From Tritrichomonas foetus (taxonomy: Eukaryota > Parabasalia > Tritrichomonadida > Tritrichomonadidae): a stretch of 56,131 bases of DNA. The DNA is taken from the NCBI GenBank assembly GCA_001839685.1, contig MLAK01000844.1, forward strand, positions 1-56,131. The letters are read 5' to 3'. Position numbers and translations under genes: made by a program. The notes beneath the pieces were generated by a model. It ran no database searches, was not told where the DNA came from, and saw nothing but the letters and a program-made list of their open reading frames with translations. Positions 9,439 through 20,300 of the stretch are shown here, one piece after another. The first letter of the stretch is position 1, and each line of letters opens with the position of its first letter.

Positions 9439-10464
9439 ATGAATTCTCAAGCAAGCCAAGCCGGCGTATTAAGAGAACATATGATTTTCCAGAAAACTCA
9501 CACGCAAAGTTTAAGAGATGTTCGTACTTTAAATATGTGGGGCTTTGATTTAGTCAATGTTGATATCATATCCAAATTGGAGAATGTCGAAACTTTATCT
9601 CTTTCACTCAATAAAATCAGTACATTAGCGCCATTTGCAGGATGTCAGAAATTACAGAACTTATATTTAAGGCAAAATTGCATTTCCAATATTCACGAAA
9701 TTGATCATCTTTGTTCATTACCAAAATTAACATCGCTTATGCTGCGTGACAATCCCATTTCATCTTTACCAAATTACCGCTCTTACATTGTGAACAAACT
9801 TCCATTTTTGAAGAAGCTTGATGATATCGAAATTTCATCAAACGACAAAATGCTTGATAATCAAATAGATGAACAACCATCCTATTCTCTTTCAAATTTG
9901 AATGATCATCCAACAAAACCTCAACAAGATCAACTTTCACATCACTCAAGTTCCCCACCAAGTGATTCATATCAGCCAAAAGCACAAGCAAGTGAACCAA
10001 AAACGCGAATAAACATTCGTAAAAGCGATTTCGATGATGATTCATCTTTCCAAAGTGATGATTTTTCATCGTCTGCAACTTTTGAAAGAAAAGCATGCAG
10101 GAGGCACAGTAATAATCCACCACAAAACGTCCAATATGGTCGCAACGAGTTCAACAATAGAAATGATCGAACAAGTTACAACAGAAGTCGAAATATTGAA
10201 ATGTGTGATGATGATTTCGACTGTGCACCAAGAAATTGTAACTATGATCCTGTCAGAAGGAGGTCAATGAACCAAACACAAGATTTCTATTCAAACGAGC
10301 CTCCATTTTATTCAAAGAAGCCACATAATTTTAATAACTCTGTATATATGAGGAAGCAACAGGACTCAAACATGCTTAGCGCGGTTTTGTCACTGATTCC
10401 GGAATTGTCTGATGATTCCCTTCAAGTAGTACTTGATGCTATTCATCACCAGCGTGCATATTAA
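9439..10464 (+). CDS. CFAP410: CFAP410 (C21orf2)-like leucine-rich-repeat protein
   Basis: A 341-residue protein with the two ends typical of CFAP410. The N-terminal third (about 25-130) holds SDS22-like leucine-rich repeats (ENVETLSLSLNKISTL, KLQNLYLRQNCISNI, KLTSLMLRDNPI) and an LRR cap (YIVNKLPFLKKLDD). The last 35 residues (MLSAVLSLIPELSDDSLQVV) resemble the CFAP410 C-terminal helical domain, which forms a helical bundle in the family. The middle (about 130-300) is disordered and rich in Ser, Asn, Asp and Arg, and longer than in the roughly 256-residue human protein. Known CFAP410 proteins act at basal bodies and cilia and bind NEK1. A role at the flagellar basal body here is inferred. 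The ATG is preceded by an Inr-like motif. Confidence 0.75.
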   Translation: MNSQASQAGVLREHMIFQKTHTQSLRDVRTLNMWGFDLVNVDIISKLENVETLSLSLNKISTLAPFAGCQKLQNLYLRQNCISNIHEIDHLCSLPKLTSLMLRDNPISSLPNYRSYIVNKLPFLKKLDDIEISSNDKMLDNQIDEQPSYSLSNLNDHPTKPQQDQLSHHSSSPPSDSYQPKAQASEPKTRINIRKSDFDDDSSFQSDDFSSSATFERKACRRHSNNPPQNVQYGRNEFNNRNDRTSYNRSRNIEMCDDDFDCAPRNCNYDPVRRRSMNQTQDFYSNEPPFYSKKPHNFNNSVYMRKQQDSNMLSAVLSLIPELSDDSLQVVLDAIHHQRAY

Positions 10465-11270
10465 TATGCTTGAGCAAATTAAATTATTTTTATGAACTCT
10501 TGTTTGTGAATTAAGATTTCATATTTGGTTTTTTATATTTTTTTAGATTAAAAAAATATATCGTGAAAATTATTCTGGTATTATTAACTGTATTTTTGAA
10601 TCATATGTTTATATATATATATTTTTTATTTTGATAAACTCATTAATGAATGATCGTCCATTTATCAATTGAAAAAGAATAATTAATGGCCATTTATTAA
10701 TAGAAAAAACATTATTGGTGATTCCAGATATTGGAAAGGAAAACTTTTGTATCATTAGAGTCGAAAATAAATTACTTCATTCAAACAACTTTATATTCCT
10801 GATAAAATTTCAATAAACTCAGTTTCCATTCATAATGAAATAATAATTTATTGTCGTTTATTCTAGCTGACATAATATCGATACTTACAACATATTTTAT
10901 AGTAAAATCTGATATAGCAATATCATTATTTTGCCTTCATTCGGTACGAAAATCTAAAAAACAAATGAACTTTTTGAATACATTTTTTCTATACTTTACA
11001 CATAATTACTTTCTTTTCCCTAATATCTTATTTAACTAAATGAAATATCGATTTTTTGCATCCTTCTCACAAATCTCTTTCAATCAAGTGGGGAGTTCAG
11101 AATTTATCATTTTGATTGTTCCATTTTCAATGGTCAACTTACGATAGAAACCAAACTATCAAAAAAGTTGTTCATCAATTTCACCTTTCTTTCTTAAAGT
11201 TTCACAAAAAATCCAAATAAAAATTCGCAAAAAGTTCTTCAAAAATTGAGAGAAATTAGTAAAAACATCA
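10465..11270. other. Intergenic
   Basis: About 0.8 kb of A+T-rich sequence between two codirectional genes. A frame at 10851-11039 is hydrophobic low complexity with no family signal. No repeat array or RNA gene is seen. Confidence 0.5.
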
Positions 11271-11948
11271 ATGAAGCGCTACGAATCGAAAAAGTGGTAC
11301 TTCCATCCAACTATCTTTATTAAAATCCTTTGGCTTCTCTTTTCAGTTGCCATTCTAGGCATTTTCACTTACTTCTCCGTTTTAACACTCGATCCATTCT
11401 TCAGAACAGTTGTTGGCAATACCAATGGCGTCGTTCTCGTCTTAGCAGCCTCCATCACTCTCGTCAGCATCATTTCCGGCCTCCTTGCTAACTGCAACGT
11501 CTTCAAAGGCTCTCAATTGATTTACGTTTTCCATGTTTCAATCTCAGTAGTTTTGATGGTCGTCTCAGTCATCTTCATCGCATCCTATGGAACGGTCTCT
11601 GTCCGCGCGCAGGCCTTCCAGACCATCTACGAATACGTCAAGACCAATAAAAATAATACCGAAACCGATCCAAAAATCCAGTGGTTTTCAGACCACGTCC
11701 TCAAAATAACGAAACATACAAATGACCACGAAATCCACCAGGCATGCGAGGACTACGCCGACGACAGAACTGAAGATGCAGGATCCTGCACGCTTGGAGG
11801 AATCTGCGTGTGGCTCCTCTTTTCATGCCTCATGTTCTACGTGTGGTTCACAGACCAGCACGCGCCAGCGCCACTTGTGTCTGTCACTTCGGCGGAGGGA
11901 ATGTCACAATACAATGAAAAAATCCTCAACTCCAATATAATGACGTAA
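11271..11948 (+). CDS. Four-transmembrane protein, tetraspanin-like topology
   Basis: 225 residues with four hydrophobic helices at about 16-40 (IFIKILWLLFSVAILGIF), 54-71, 83-107 (LIYVFHVSISVVLMVVSVIF) and 178-193 (GGICVWLLFSCLMFYVWF). A roughly 65-residue hydrophilic loop lies between helices 3 and 4 and contains two cysteines (QACEDY, GSCTLGG). The short loop 1-2 and large loop 3-4 give a tetraspanin-like layout, but the diagnostic CCG motif is absent, so true tetraspanin membership is unproven. The C-terminal tail is short. G+C is clearly higher than in flanking DNA. The 14-bp minisatellite starts about 35 bases after the stop and probably lies in or near its 3' UTR. Confidence 0.7.
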   Translation: MKRYESKKWYFHPTIFIKILWLLFSVAILGIFTYFSVLTLDPFFRTVVGNTNGVVLVLAASITLVSIISGLLANCNVFKGSQLIYVFHVSISVVLMVVSVIFIASYGTVSVRAQAFQTIYEYVKTNKNNTETDPKIQWFSDHVLKITKHTNDHEIHQACEDYADDRTEDAGSCTLGGICVWLLFSCLMFYVWFTDQHAPAPLVSVTSAEGMSQYNEKILNSNIMT

Positions 11949-11980
11949 AAAAATACACTTTTTCTTCATTTTCGTGTTTT

Positions 11981-12853
11981 TTGTTTATTCTTTTGTTTTA
12001 TCTTTTTGTGTTTATTCTTTTGTGTTTATTCTTTTATGTTTATTCTTTTGTGTTTNNNNNNNNNNNNNNNNNNNNNNNNNNNNNNNNNNNNNNNNNNNNN
12101 NNNNNNNNNNNNNNNNNNNNNNNNNNNNNNNNNNNNNNNNNNNNNNNNNNNNNNNNNNNNNNNNNNNNNNNNNNNNNNNNNNNNNNNNNNNNNNNNNNNN
12201 NNNNNNNNNNNNNNNNNNNNNNNNNNNNNNNNNNNNNNNNNNNNNNNNNNNNNNNNNNNNNNNNNNNNNNNNNNNNNNNNNNNNNNNNNNNNNNNNNNNN
12301 NNNNNNNNNNNNNNNNNNNNNNNNNNNNNNNNNNNNNNNNNNNNNNNNNNNNNNNNNNNNNNNNNNNNNNNNNNNNNNNNNNNNNNNNNNNNNNNNNNNN
12401 NNNNNNNNNNNNNNNNNNNNNNNNNNNNNNNNNNNNNNNNNNNNNNNNNNNNNNNNNNNNNNNNNNNNNNNNNNNNNNNNNNNNNNNNNNNNNNNNNNNN
12501 NNNNNNNNNNNNNNNNNNNNNNNNNNNNNNNNNNNNNNNNNNNNNNNNNNNNNNNNNNNNNNNNNNNNNNNNNNNNNNNNNNNNNNNNNNNNNNNNNNNN
12601 NNNNNNNNNNNNNNNNNNNNNNNNNNNNNNNNNNNNNNNNNNNNNNNNNNNNNNNNNNNNNNNNNNNNNNNNNNNNNNNNNNNNNNNNNNNNNNNNNTGT
12701 GTTTATTCTTTTGTGTTTATTCTTTTGTGTTTATTCTTTTGTGTTTATTCTTTTGTGTTTATTCTTTTGTGTTTATTCTTTTGTGTTTATTCTTTTGTGT
12801 TTATTCTTTTGTGTTTATTCTTTTGTGTTTATTCTTTTGTGTTTATTCTTTTG
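11981..12853 (+). repeat. 14-bp minisatellite (GTGTTTATTCTTTT)n with assembly gap
   Basis: Perfect and near-perfect tandem copies of a 14-bp unit flank a run of N at 12056-12697. About 11 copies lie to the right of the gap and about 5 to the left, where the leftmost copies are degenerate. The unit has no stop in any plus-strand frame. Because 14 is not a multiple of 3, every frame encodes the same 14-residue hydrophobic repeat (VYSFVFILLCLFFC). This produces long spurious ORFs, which I do not call genes. Confidence 0.95.
12056..12697. other. Assembly gap (642 N)
   Basis: A run of N inside the 14-bp minisatellite. Its true length is unknown; repeat on both sides suggests the gap is more of the same unit. 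Confidence 0.98.
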
Positions 12854-12854
12854 T

Positions 12855-14100
12855 CATTTTTCGAAAATATCAATCAGTACTACCAAATATTTACAATTTT
12901 TATGAGTGTTTCACTCGTAACACAGCGGTATCGATTCATGATTTATTGTTTGTGTAAAAAAATGTTTTTAAAAAAATTAAAAACTTTGGAATTTCTGAAT
13001 GGATTGTCAATATGAATTTATTCTATCATTTGTTTAAATTTTTCTAATTATTTCCATTTGAAGAAATTAAATGAAATAGTTATAAATGAAAATTTTTTGT
13101 CAATTATTGAAGAAAAACTTTTCTATCATGAAATATTTTCATTAATTTCTAAAACTGAGATCGAATTTATTTATGAAGAAACCTCAATTTTATCGGAGAA
13201 TTTATCATTCTTTAATGTAAGACCAAATCGATAGAAGTAACCTTGAAAAATTGAACATTGAAATCTTTGAAGCATAATTTTGTATTTCGAAAAATAAATT
13301 AAAACTTCCTGATGAAGAATTGCTATATTTCATTGATTCACTTCATTTAAAAAACACAAAAAGATTCAGGATATTCATTATTATTCGAATACATTTAAAT
13401 CGAGAATTTATACAAGTTTTTGATTTTTATATTTTCAGCAAAATCTATCTAGATATCAATGAGACAAATCATTACATCATCAAAGCTAAGAGAATTTCGT
13501 CAGAAACTATTATTCTAATCACTTTTACAAATATATTTGGTAATATAATTCTTTAGTTTCGCAAAAATTCGACTAATTGATATCCAGGAGCAAATCTTCT
13601 TATTTAAATTACATCTTCTTGTGATTCATCCGATTCATTAGCTAATTATTTCTCATTAGATCGCTCTTATCATTGAATGTACTACGAATTTCTGAAGCAT
13701 AAAGTCGTAATTTCTGTATTTTTGATAATGATTCCTTATATAAACTTTTGAGATAGAGTATATCACATTGCTTTGAAGATTACATCAAACAATGGGAAAG
13801 TGGTGATAAAGATAAGGATAAGTTATTTTCCTCAGCATATTGTAAAAAATCTTGAAATATCACTTTTACTGTTAATTCATTATATTTTTAAATGTTTATT
13901 CGACTTGTTAAAGTCAATAACAATGATGATAACAAACTAGATTCAAATTCAATAGATTTTTATTGAGAATTATTTGAAGAAAAGAATCCCGTGAATGAAT
14001 TTTCGAATATTTGTTAGAATTTCTGGAAAACACTTTGTAATTGATGTCAATTAATAATAGTAAAGATAAAATTGAAAAGAAGACTTGTATTCCAATTCAG
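12855..14100 (+). pseudogene. Decayed trichomonad BTB-type gene remnant
   Basis: Plus-strand translation in shifting frames gives pieces that look like the helical region after a BTB domain: FLSIIEEKLFYHEIFSLISK (about 13109-13168), then ELLYFIDSLHLKNTKRFRIF (about 13317-13376), then REFIQVFDFYIFSKIYLDIN. The order resembles the E-E-x-L-L-x-F-I pattern of the BTB/F5-8C family, which has an intact-looking member at 3983-5877. Frames are broken by several stops and shifts, so no product is expected. Boundaries are approximate and homology is judged by eye. Confidence 0.38.
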
Positions 14101-14380
14101 AACCAAATATTAATGTACGGCGGTAAATAAAAGGAAGATGGCTCACTTCGATATTATAGTTTTTCATACCTTGTATTATTCATCTTATTACAAAATTTGT
14201 GTCTAATTATTGTCATAATTATATTTCCATTTATGAAAAGGAAATTATTTCTAAAAAGTAAAATGAATGAATTATGATCTTTAAAAACAGAAATGAATTG
14301 ATTGAAATTAAAAACAAATTTTATTTTAATACATACAAAATACTATAAACAAATAAACAAATAAAAGATAATGTTATTTT
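14101..14380. other. Intergenic spacer
   Basis: A+T-rich sequence between the relic and the 3' end of the 2016-residue gene. Nothing is recognised. Confidence 0.45.
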
Positions 14381-17300
14381 TCAATATCTTGATGTTCCAG
14401 GTCTTCCACTTTGGCTAAATCTTGTTTTTTCTGGTTTTACAACTACCCTTTTTCCTGTTCGATTAGATTTTGATCTGGTCGGTTTCATATCAGATTCAAA
14501 CAAATTATCTATTAAAACTTGCTTCTCTTCAGGAACTTTTTGAATTTGGTTTTCAAGTTCATAAATTTTCATTCTTATTTCTTCATTTTCTTGTGTTAGC
14601 ATTTTATTCATTTCTAAAATTTCATTAACTTTGTTTTGAACTTGATCGGACATTGAAATCGGTGGCTCTTGTGGCTTTGGCCTTCGAACACAAGTTGCTT
14701 TTCGATAAGAAATTTCTCTCCTCATTTCATCGAGTTCCATCATTGGTTCTTTTACTTGATAATAAATTTCTTCTTCAAGTTTTTCATGCTCGAATTCCAG
14801 AAGCTCAAGTTCCTCTTTTCTTGCATTAATTTTCGTTAATAATTGGGTGATATTTACATCACCGACGTTTGTAAGTTTTCTCAATTCTTTATGAATATTG
14901 TCTATTTGTCTTAAATTCATTTCTTTCCAATGGAGTAATTTTACAGTCTTCCGTTTAGATTCTTCAATTTCTACATGTAAGTTTTCAATTTCTATTTCCG
15001 CATTTGTTAATTTAGAATATGCCTTTCGTAATTCTTCATTAAGTTCAGCCATGTCTTCTTCAAACAATCTCTTTCCATGCCAAAGCATTGCACTGAAGCT
15101 TTTCTTTTCTTCAGCAACTTTTTTAATCATTCTCGAATATATCTTTTTGACTGCAATTCCAGATATTGTTGTTGTAATTCTGAGCATTTTTCGAAGTTTT
15201 TCAAGATCTTCGATTTTCTTTTTGGTGTCTTCAATTTTTTCTGTAACACTCTTCATCACTTTTGGTTGTTTTTCTTTCGTTGGTTGAAGAGCTATATCAA
15301 TATCAATAAACTCGAATTTTGGTGGTTCAGGCTTCGCAGTCTTTTTCTTCTCGCGTGGAGTTGATCGAGTTGATCTAGCGATACTTTTTCGTCTTGGTGC
15401 ACGAATTCGTGAATTTGGTTCATTTACAGGGAAGTTTCCATTGGAACTATTTCTTTTATCTTTAGTGAACATACTAAATCGCATTCCTGGTTCTCGACTA
15501 GAGCGATTTCGTCTGGCACTTAAGTTTTGGCGGTTTCTTGCTTGAGGAGTTAAATCTTCATCGTGTAAAGAAGGAAATTCATCAACCAAAGATCTAGTCC
15601 ACCTCACATTGCTACTACTCGAATTTTCCCTATTTTTTGTACTGTTAGTAGGTATTTTTGGTGTTTGAGGGAAATCATTTTGTTGTGATTTTTCTGGTTC
15701 TGTTAATAATAAAGCATTCAAATTTGGTTTCAGCACAGAATGTGCTCCAATTTCTTGATTTTGTTCAGCTTGTTCATTTGGTTCAAATAGAGATTTTTGA
15801 GAACTAATTGGGGATTCAGCTTTTTTCTGAGTTGGAAGGGCTTCAAAAGATTCATTCATATTAATAGAATTATCATAGTTTTGGTTAGAAGAACTTAAAA
15901 TGCTGTCTGTTGGTGGTTGTACAATAGGAAGACTTTCAATATGGGGTTCAGGTGTATTTATTTCAGTTGAATTTCCAATTAGCGGACTTGAAATGGGGCT
16001 AATGGTTGAAGGATTATCTTGAACTAAAAGTGAATTGGTTCCAGAAGAATCTGAGTTCTCTTTGGGCGTTTTTGCCAGTTTATAACTATTTTCAATTGTC
16101 AATGGTGCAATTTGTTCATCGATATTGATTTTCTTAATGTTGTATCGACCAACAGATGAACCTGCTGAGTCATACATTGAATTTTTAGCTTTTACAAATC
16201 TTAATTTTGCTTTTCGAATTTCTTCTTTCAAATCCTTGATTAAGCAATCAAACTCTGCTCGGTACTCTCTAGCTTTCATTTTTTCGAATCTTTCTTGTTC
16301 TTGATTAATAACTCTTTCTTTGTCTCGGAGATGTGCAAGTTGAAGATATTGATCTTTGAGTTTGGTTGCCAGATTTACAATTATTATTCTATTGTACTTT
16401 AGAATGAAATTTTTGACGAATAAATTCATGAGAATTTGAGATTCTGTATTCCCTTTGGTTTCATTAATTCCATTTTGAAGGAAACCTGCCCACGTTTTTC
16501 GAAGTCTATTTCCACTAATATCTAAGAAATAATCAAGCATAACCGATAGTTCTTTAATTCTCGCTTTTAAGTCATCAACACGAATTAAACAGGTTGTCCC
16601 TAAATCACTTGATTTTTCTAAGTCAAAATTTTCGCTATCATTCTCCTTTGTTTCATTGGTATTCTCACTTGTTTCATTATTATCACTTGGAATATCAGTC
16701 ATTGATAAAGAAACATAACGAAAGAGACTGTGAACAAATCTTGATCGAGCATATCGAACTTCTTGCACAAACTGTTCTTTGAGACTCGAAATAGGTGGAA
16801 TGTAAGAAACTTGTGGAGTATTTATTTGCATTCTTTTTGAATAACAATCTGGTTTGAGCAATGATGTTGGCACCGAGAAAGATCTTTCAAATTTTTCAAT
16901 TTCTTCTTCATATATTTGATCAATAATCTCAATCTGGCATTTAGTGAAAAACTCGGCCATTACTTCAAGTAAAACAGTGAATCTTTCTTCTAAAAGACGT
17001 GTTTCTATCGTACCAACGGTTGGTTTTGATCCTATTCGTGAAGTTGCTTTTATATTAACTTTATTATCATAATTGTGATTTCCAACACTCCATATTTCAT
17101 GATTTAATAATTTAATTGAAGAGGAAATATTTACATCTTTTGGATTTTTCGTTTTTAAAAGAACATAATAACCCAATCTCATGAATGAAAACCTCAACAA
17201 ATTGACAGAAAATTCATGCGCTGCAATTCTATACTCCATGTCTTTAAAACCGACAATTGAATCATCAACAGTTTGTTCAGTAATACTTTGATGATTTGAG

Positions 17301-20300
17301 TATTCTGATCGAAATTGATCATTACATTGATACCAGAATTGGTTCAAATAAAATGGAGAATATAACAAATCAGACATAAATGAATGATTTCCGATCGGTG
17401 GCTTATTAATATCTAATAAATATGATTTGGCAGATTCAGATGTAAAACTAGTGAATGAACCTTGCCGAATTGATAATTCTAATAAAGCAATTGCAACTAA
17501 AACTTGTTTAGAACAATATGTTTCTCTTTCAACATTGAAATAATTCATTGAAAATTCTAAATTTTTATACTCAGGAAATTGTTTCATTTCCACATTGATT
17601 CTTGAAAAGAATGGAGAAATCCATAAAACTTTATCATTATAAATATTTTCAACTGTTCGTGGTTTTGCTTGGGCAAGATAAGAATCATGTTGCATATATT
17701 TCAACAATTGATATCTAATTGTTAAGAATTTCATTAAATTCTGCAAAAATTCTCTATTTTTATCTATTGATAAACATTGAGGAATTGTTGGAACTATAAA
17801 ATGATTTAAATTATTATTTGAATCAATAATATTTTCAAAACACATTTCAGAATTATTCAACGAATTGCTTCCTGATTGATTCTCTGAATTAGATTCTGAA
17901 CCATTTACAAAATTAGACTCAGAGCTTTGGCTTCGTGATTTTTTAGGTGATGAAAAAGTAAAAACTTCATAATTTGAATAATGATGAAGAAAATTGCGTT
18001 CGAGAATTGCAATAAAAGTCAGTTCAGATCGAAGAGAAAATGGAATAAATGCATTAATTAATTTATCACAATTCAAAAAATCACTCACTGCAGAAATATA
18101 ACAAAATGCGTTTGGATACAATGATGGTGAAATTAGATCCGGTTCATAAAATAAAAGAGATGGAAGAATTGAAATGATTTCTTGTCGTTGTTTCTGCTCC
18201 AGTTTCGCTTTATGCGGAAGATGAACCTTGTATTCATTCATTTCTAAAATTTGTTCAATAAAAATAGAATCAAAATGATAATTATTGAATCTTATTGCAG
18301 TTTCTAAAGCTAGATTATAGTTATGTTGGGCTGTTACTATTTTTTCAAGTTCATCTGAAACCCAATCATGAGAAATTGCAGAAAAATCATAGTCTCCATA
18401 TGCAAAATCAATTAAAATTTCTCTCGGATCATTTTTAATCAGATTCAGCTGTTGCTTATAAATTGGAAGACAAAAATCTGAGCGAACCAAGAATTTCTCT
18501 AATTTCCAGCCCAAGTAAATCATTTCCCTCAATCTCATTGCATATTTAAACCGTTTTCTTTGATCCATTTCATGTATTGAATTTAAAATATAGATAATAT
18601 CATTTAAATGTGGTGAAGTCATTGTCATTGCTACTTTTTCGGACATCTTTGAAATAAATTGGTAAGATTCTGCACATGAATTAGTTAAAAAAAAGTTCAT
18701 TTCTTCATTTAATTGTTCTAAAACAGCGTTCTGGATATAATCTTGATATTGATAGCATCGAATATTTAATGAACCAGCAATTTCGAGTGTTATTTCTTTT
18801 ATTATTGGTAAAAATTTGATAATTTTATTTAAAAATGGAAAAGTTTCATAAGGTGAATATGGAAAAGAGACACTTGATAATTGATATGGTGTAGTTTTAA
18901 CATTAGGAAATTCAAATGTCGGAAAATATTCACCATAGATTAATCCAAAAGATTTTTGTGTATAAATTTGAGTATTTATTAAAGTTTGAATTGCTTTACT
19001 TAAATTTTTCAAAATATCAACATATAAATGAAAAGACTTCAAGCAATTATTTTGTTTTCCACTTTTAAAGTTCGGTCTTAATTCTATAATTTTCTTTGTT
19101 AAATCATAAATTTCTATATTAGGAGTATTAATTTGGATTTCTCTGAAAGAATTCAAAATATTAACTTTTTCTGTGTAAAATTGATCATATAAATCGAGTA
19201 AGATTTCGAGAAGGGATTCATTATCAATTGATAAGCCTTTAGCAGAAACTTCTTTTTTCACAAAAGAAGCAATACAAAGTGTAGTTTTTCGAAATATATT
19301 GAAATGAGAATCGAAAAAGTTTTGTTCATTAATATCCAAAATCACATTTCTTAATAATTCGATTTTTTTAATGGAATCAACAATCGAATGAATTAATCTC
19401 TTATTTCTAGTAAATTGGAGTCTTAGCAATGCTGTTACTTTATCACTCGTTAATTCTTTAATCATTCCATAACTAAATTTTTTAATAATAGTGTTCATAT
19501 TTTCATCATCTGGTTTTATCAAATTCTCAAACGAAAACAGAATTCCTTTTTCGATTTCGATATTTTCTAAAAAAATGTAATTCAACCGATCAATAAAATC
19601 AGGATTTTCAACCATTGGAGTGCGATTTTTTTCATCGAATAATTCAAACACAATTACTCTACTCAAGCACTCATAGTAGTTTTTTTCACATGAATAACTA
19701 AAATGCTGGCCATCATGAGAATCAATATCGAACTCTATATTCAGGACATTTGCAAGTCTTCTTAATTCATTAAATAGTCCATCCTGAGTATCAATCACTG
19801 TTGGAACTGAGGCAGGATTGAAATCAAGCATTAAATCGTGAATCAATCGTTCTGTGGCCTTTTTAAATATTTCCTTTCGTCTAAGTAAAGGGAAACGCTT
19901 AAATAAGTAAAAGAAATTATCAATTTGGAAGTTACAAAAATGTTTGTAAAATTCATATTTGATAACAGTTTCAACAAATTCGGTTGTCATATTTTGGGAT
20001 TGGAGGCTTTGTTTGGCCAGTTCACAATTTCCAAGATGCTCTGAAATCGATTTTGAAAAAAGTGGAAAATAATTGGAAAATTCTGGAAGCGTGATTGGCT
20101 TATTCAATCGATTGAACACAGTTTTACTTTTCCATTTTGCATCGTTAATTAGTTGCTGATAGAATTTGACCATATTTGGAACAGATTTGACCGAAGATTT
20201 TTTCATAAAATCGTTTTCGAGCTTGTTTGTATAAAATTGTGGGTCACAGCAAGGTTTGATTTCTTTGTATTGTTTGATGACTGACTGAAGTTCTTCCTGC

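Noticed and set aside
12698..12853. CRISPR-like array
   Set aside because: Units are directly adjacent with no unique spacers, in a eukaryotic context; it is a minisatellite. The same holds for the 17-bp and 20-bp arrays.
11974..13015. Three overlapping long forward frames through the N gap
   Set aside because: They consist of the stop-free 14-bp minisatellite plus N. The same peptide appears in each frame, so there is no coding evidence.
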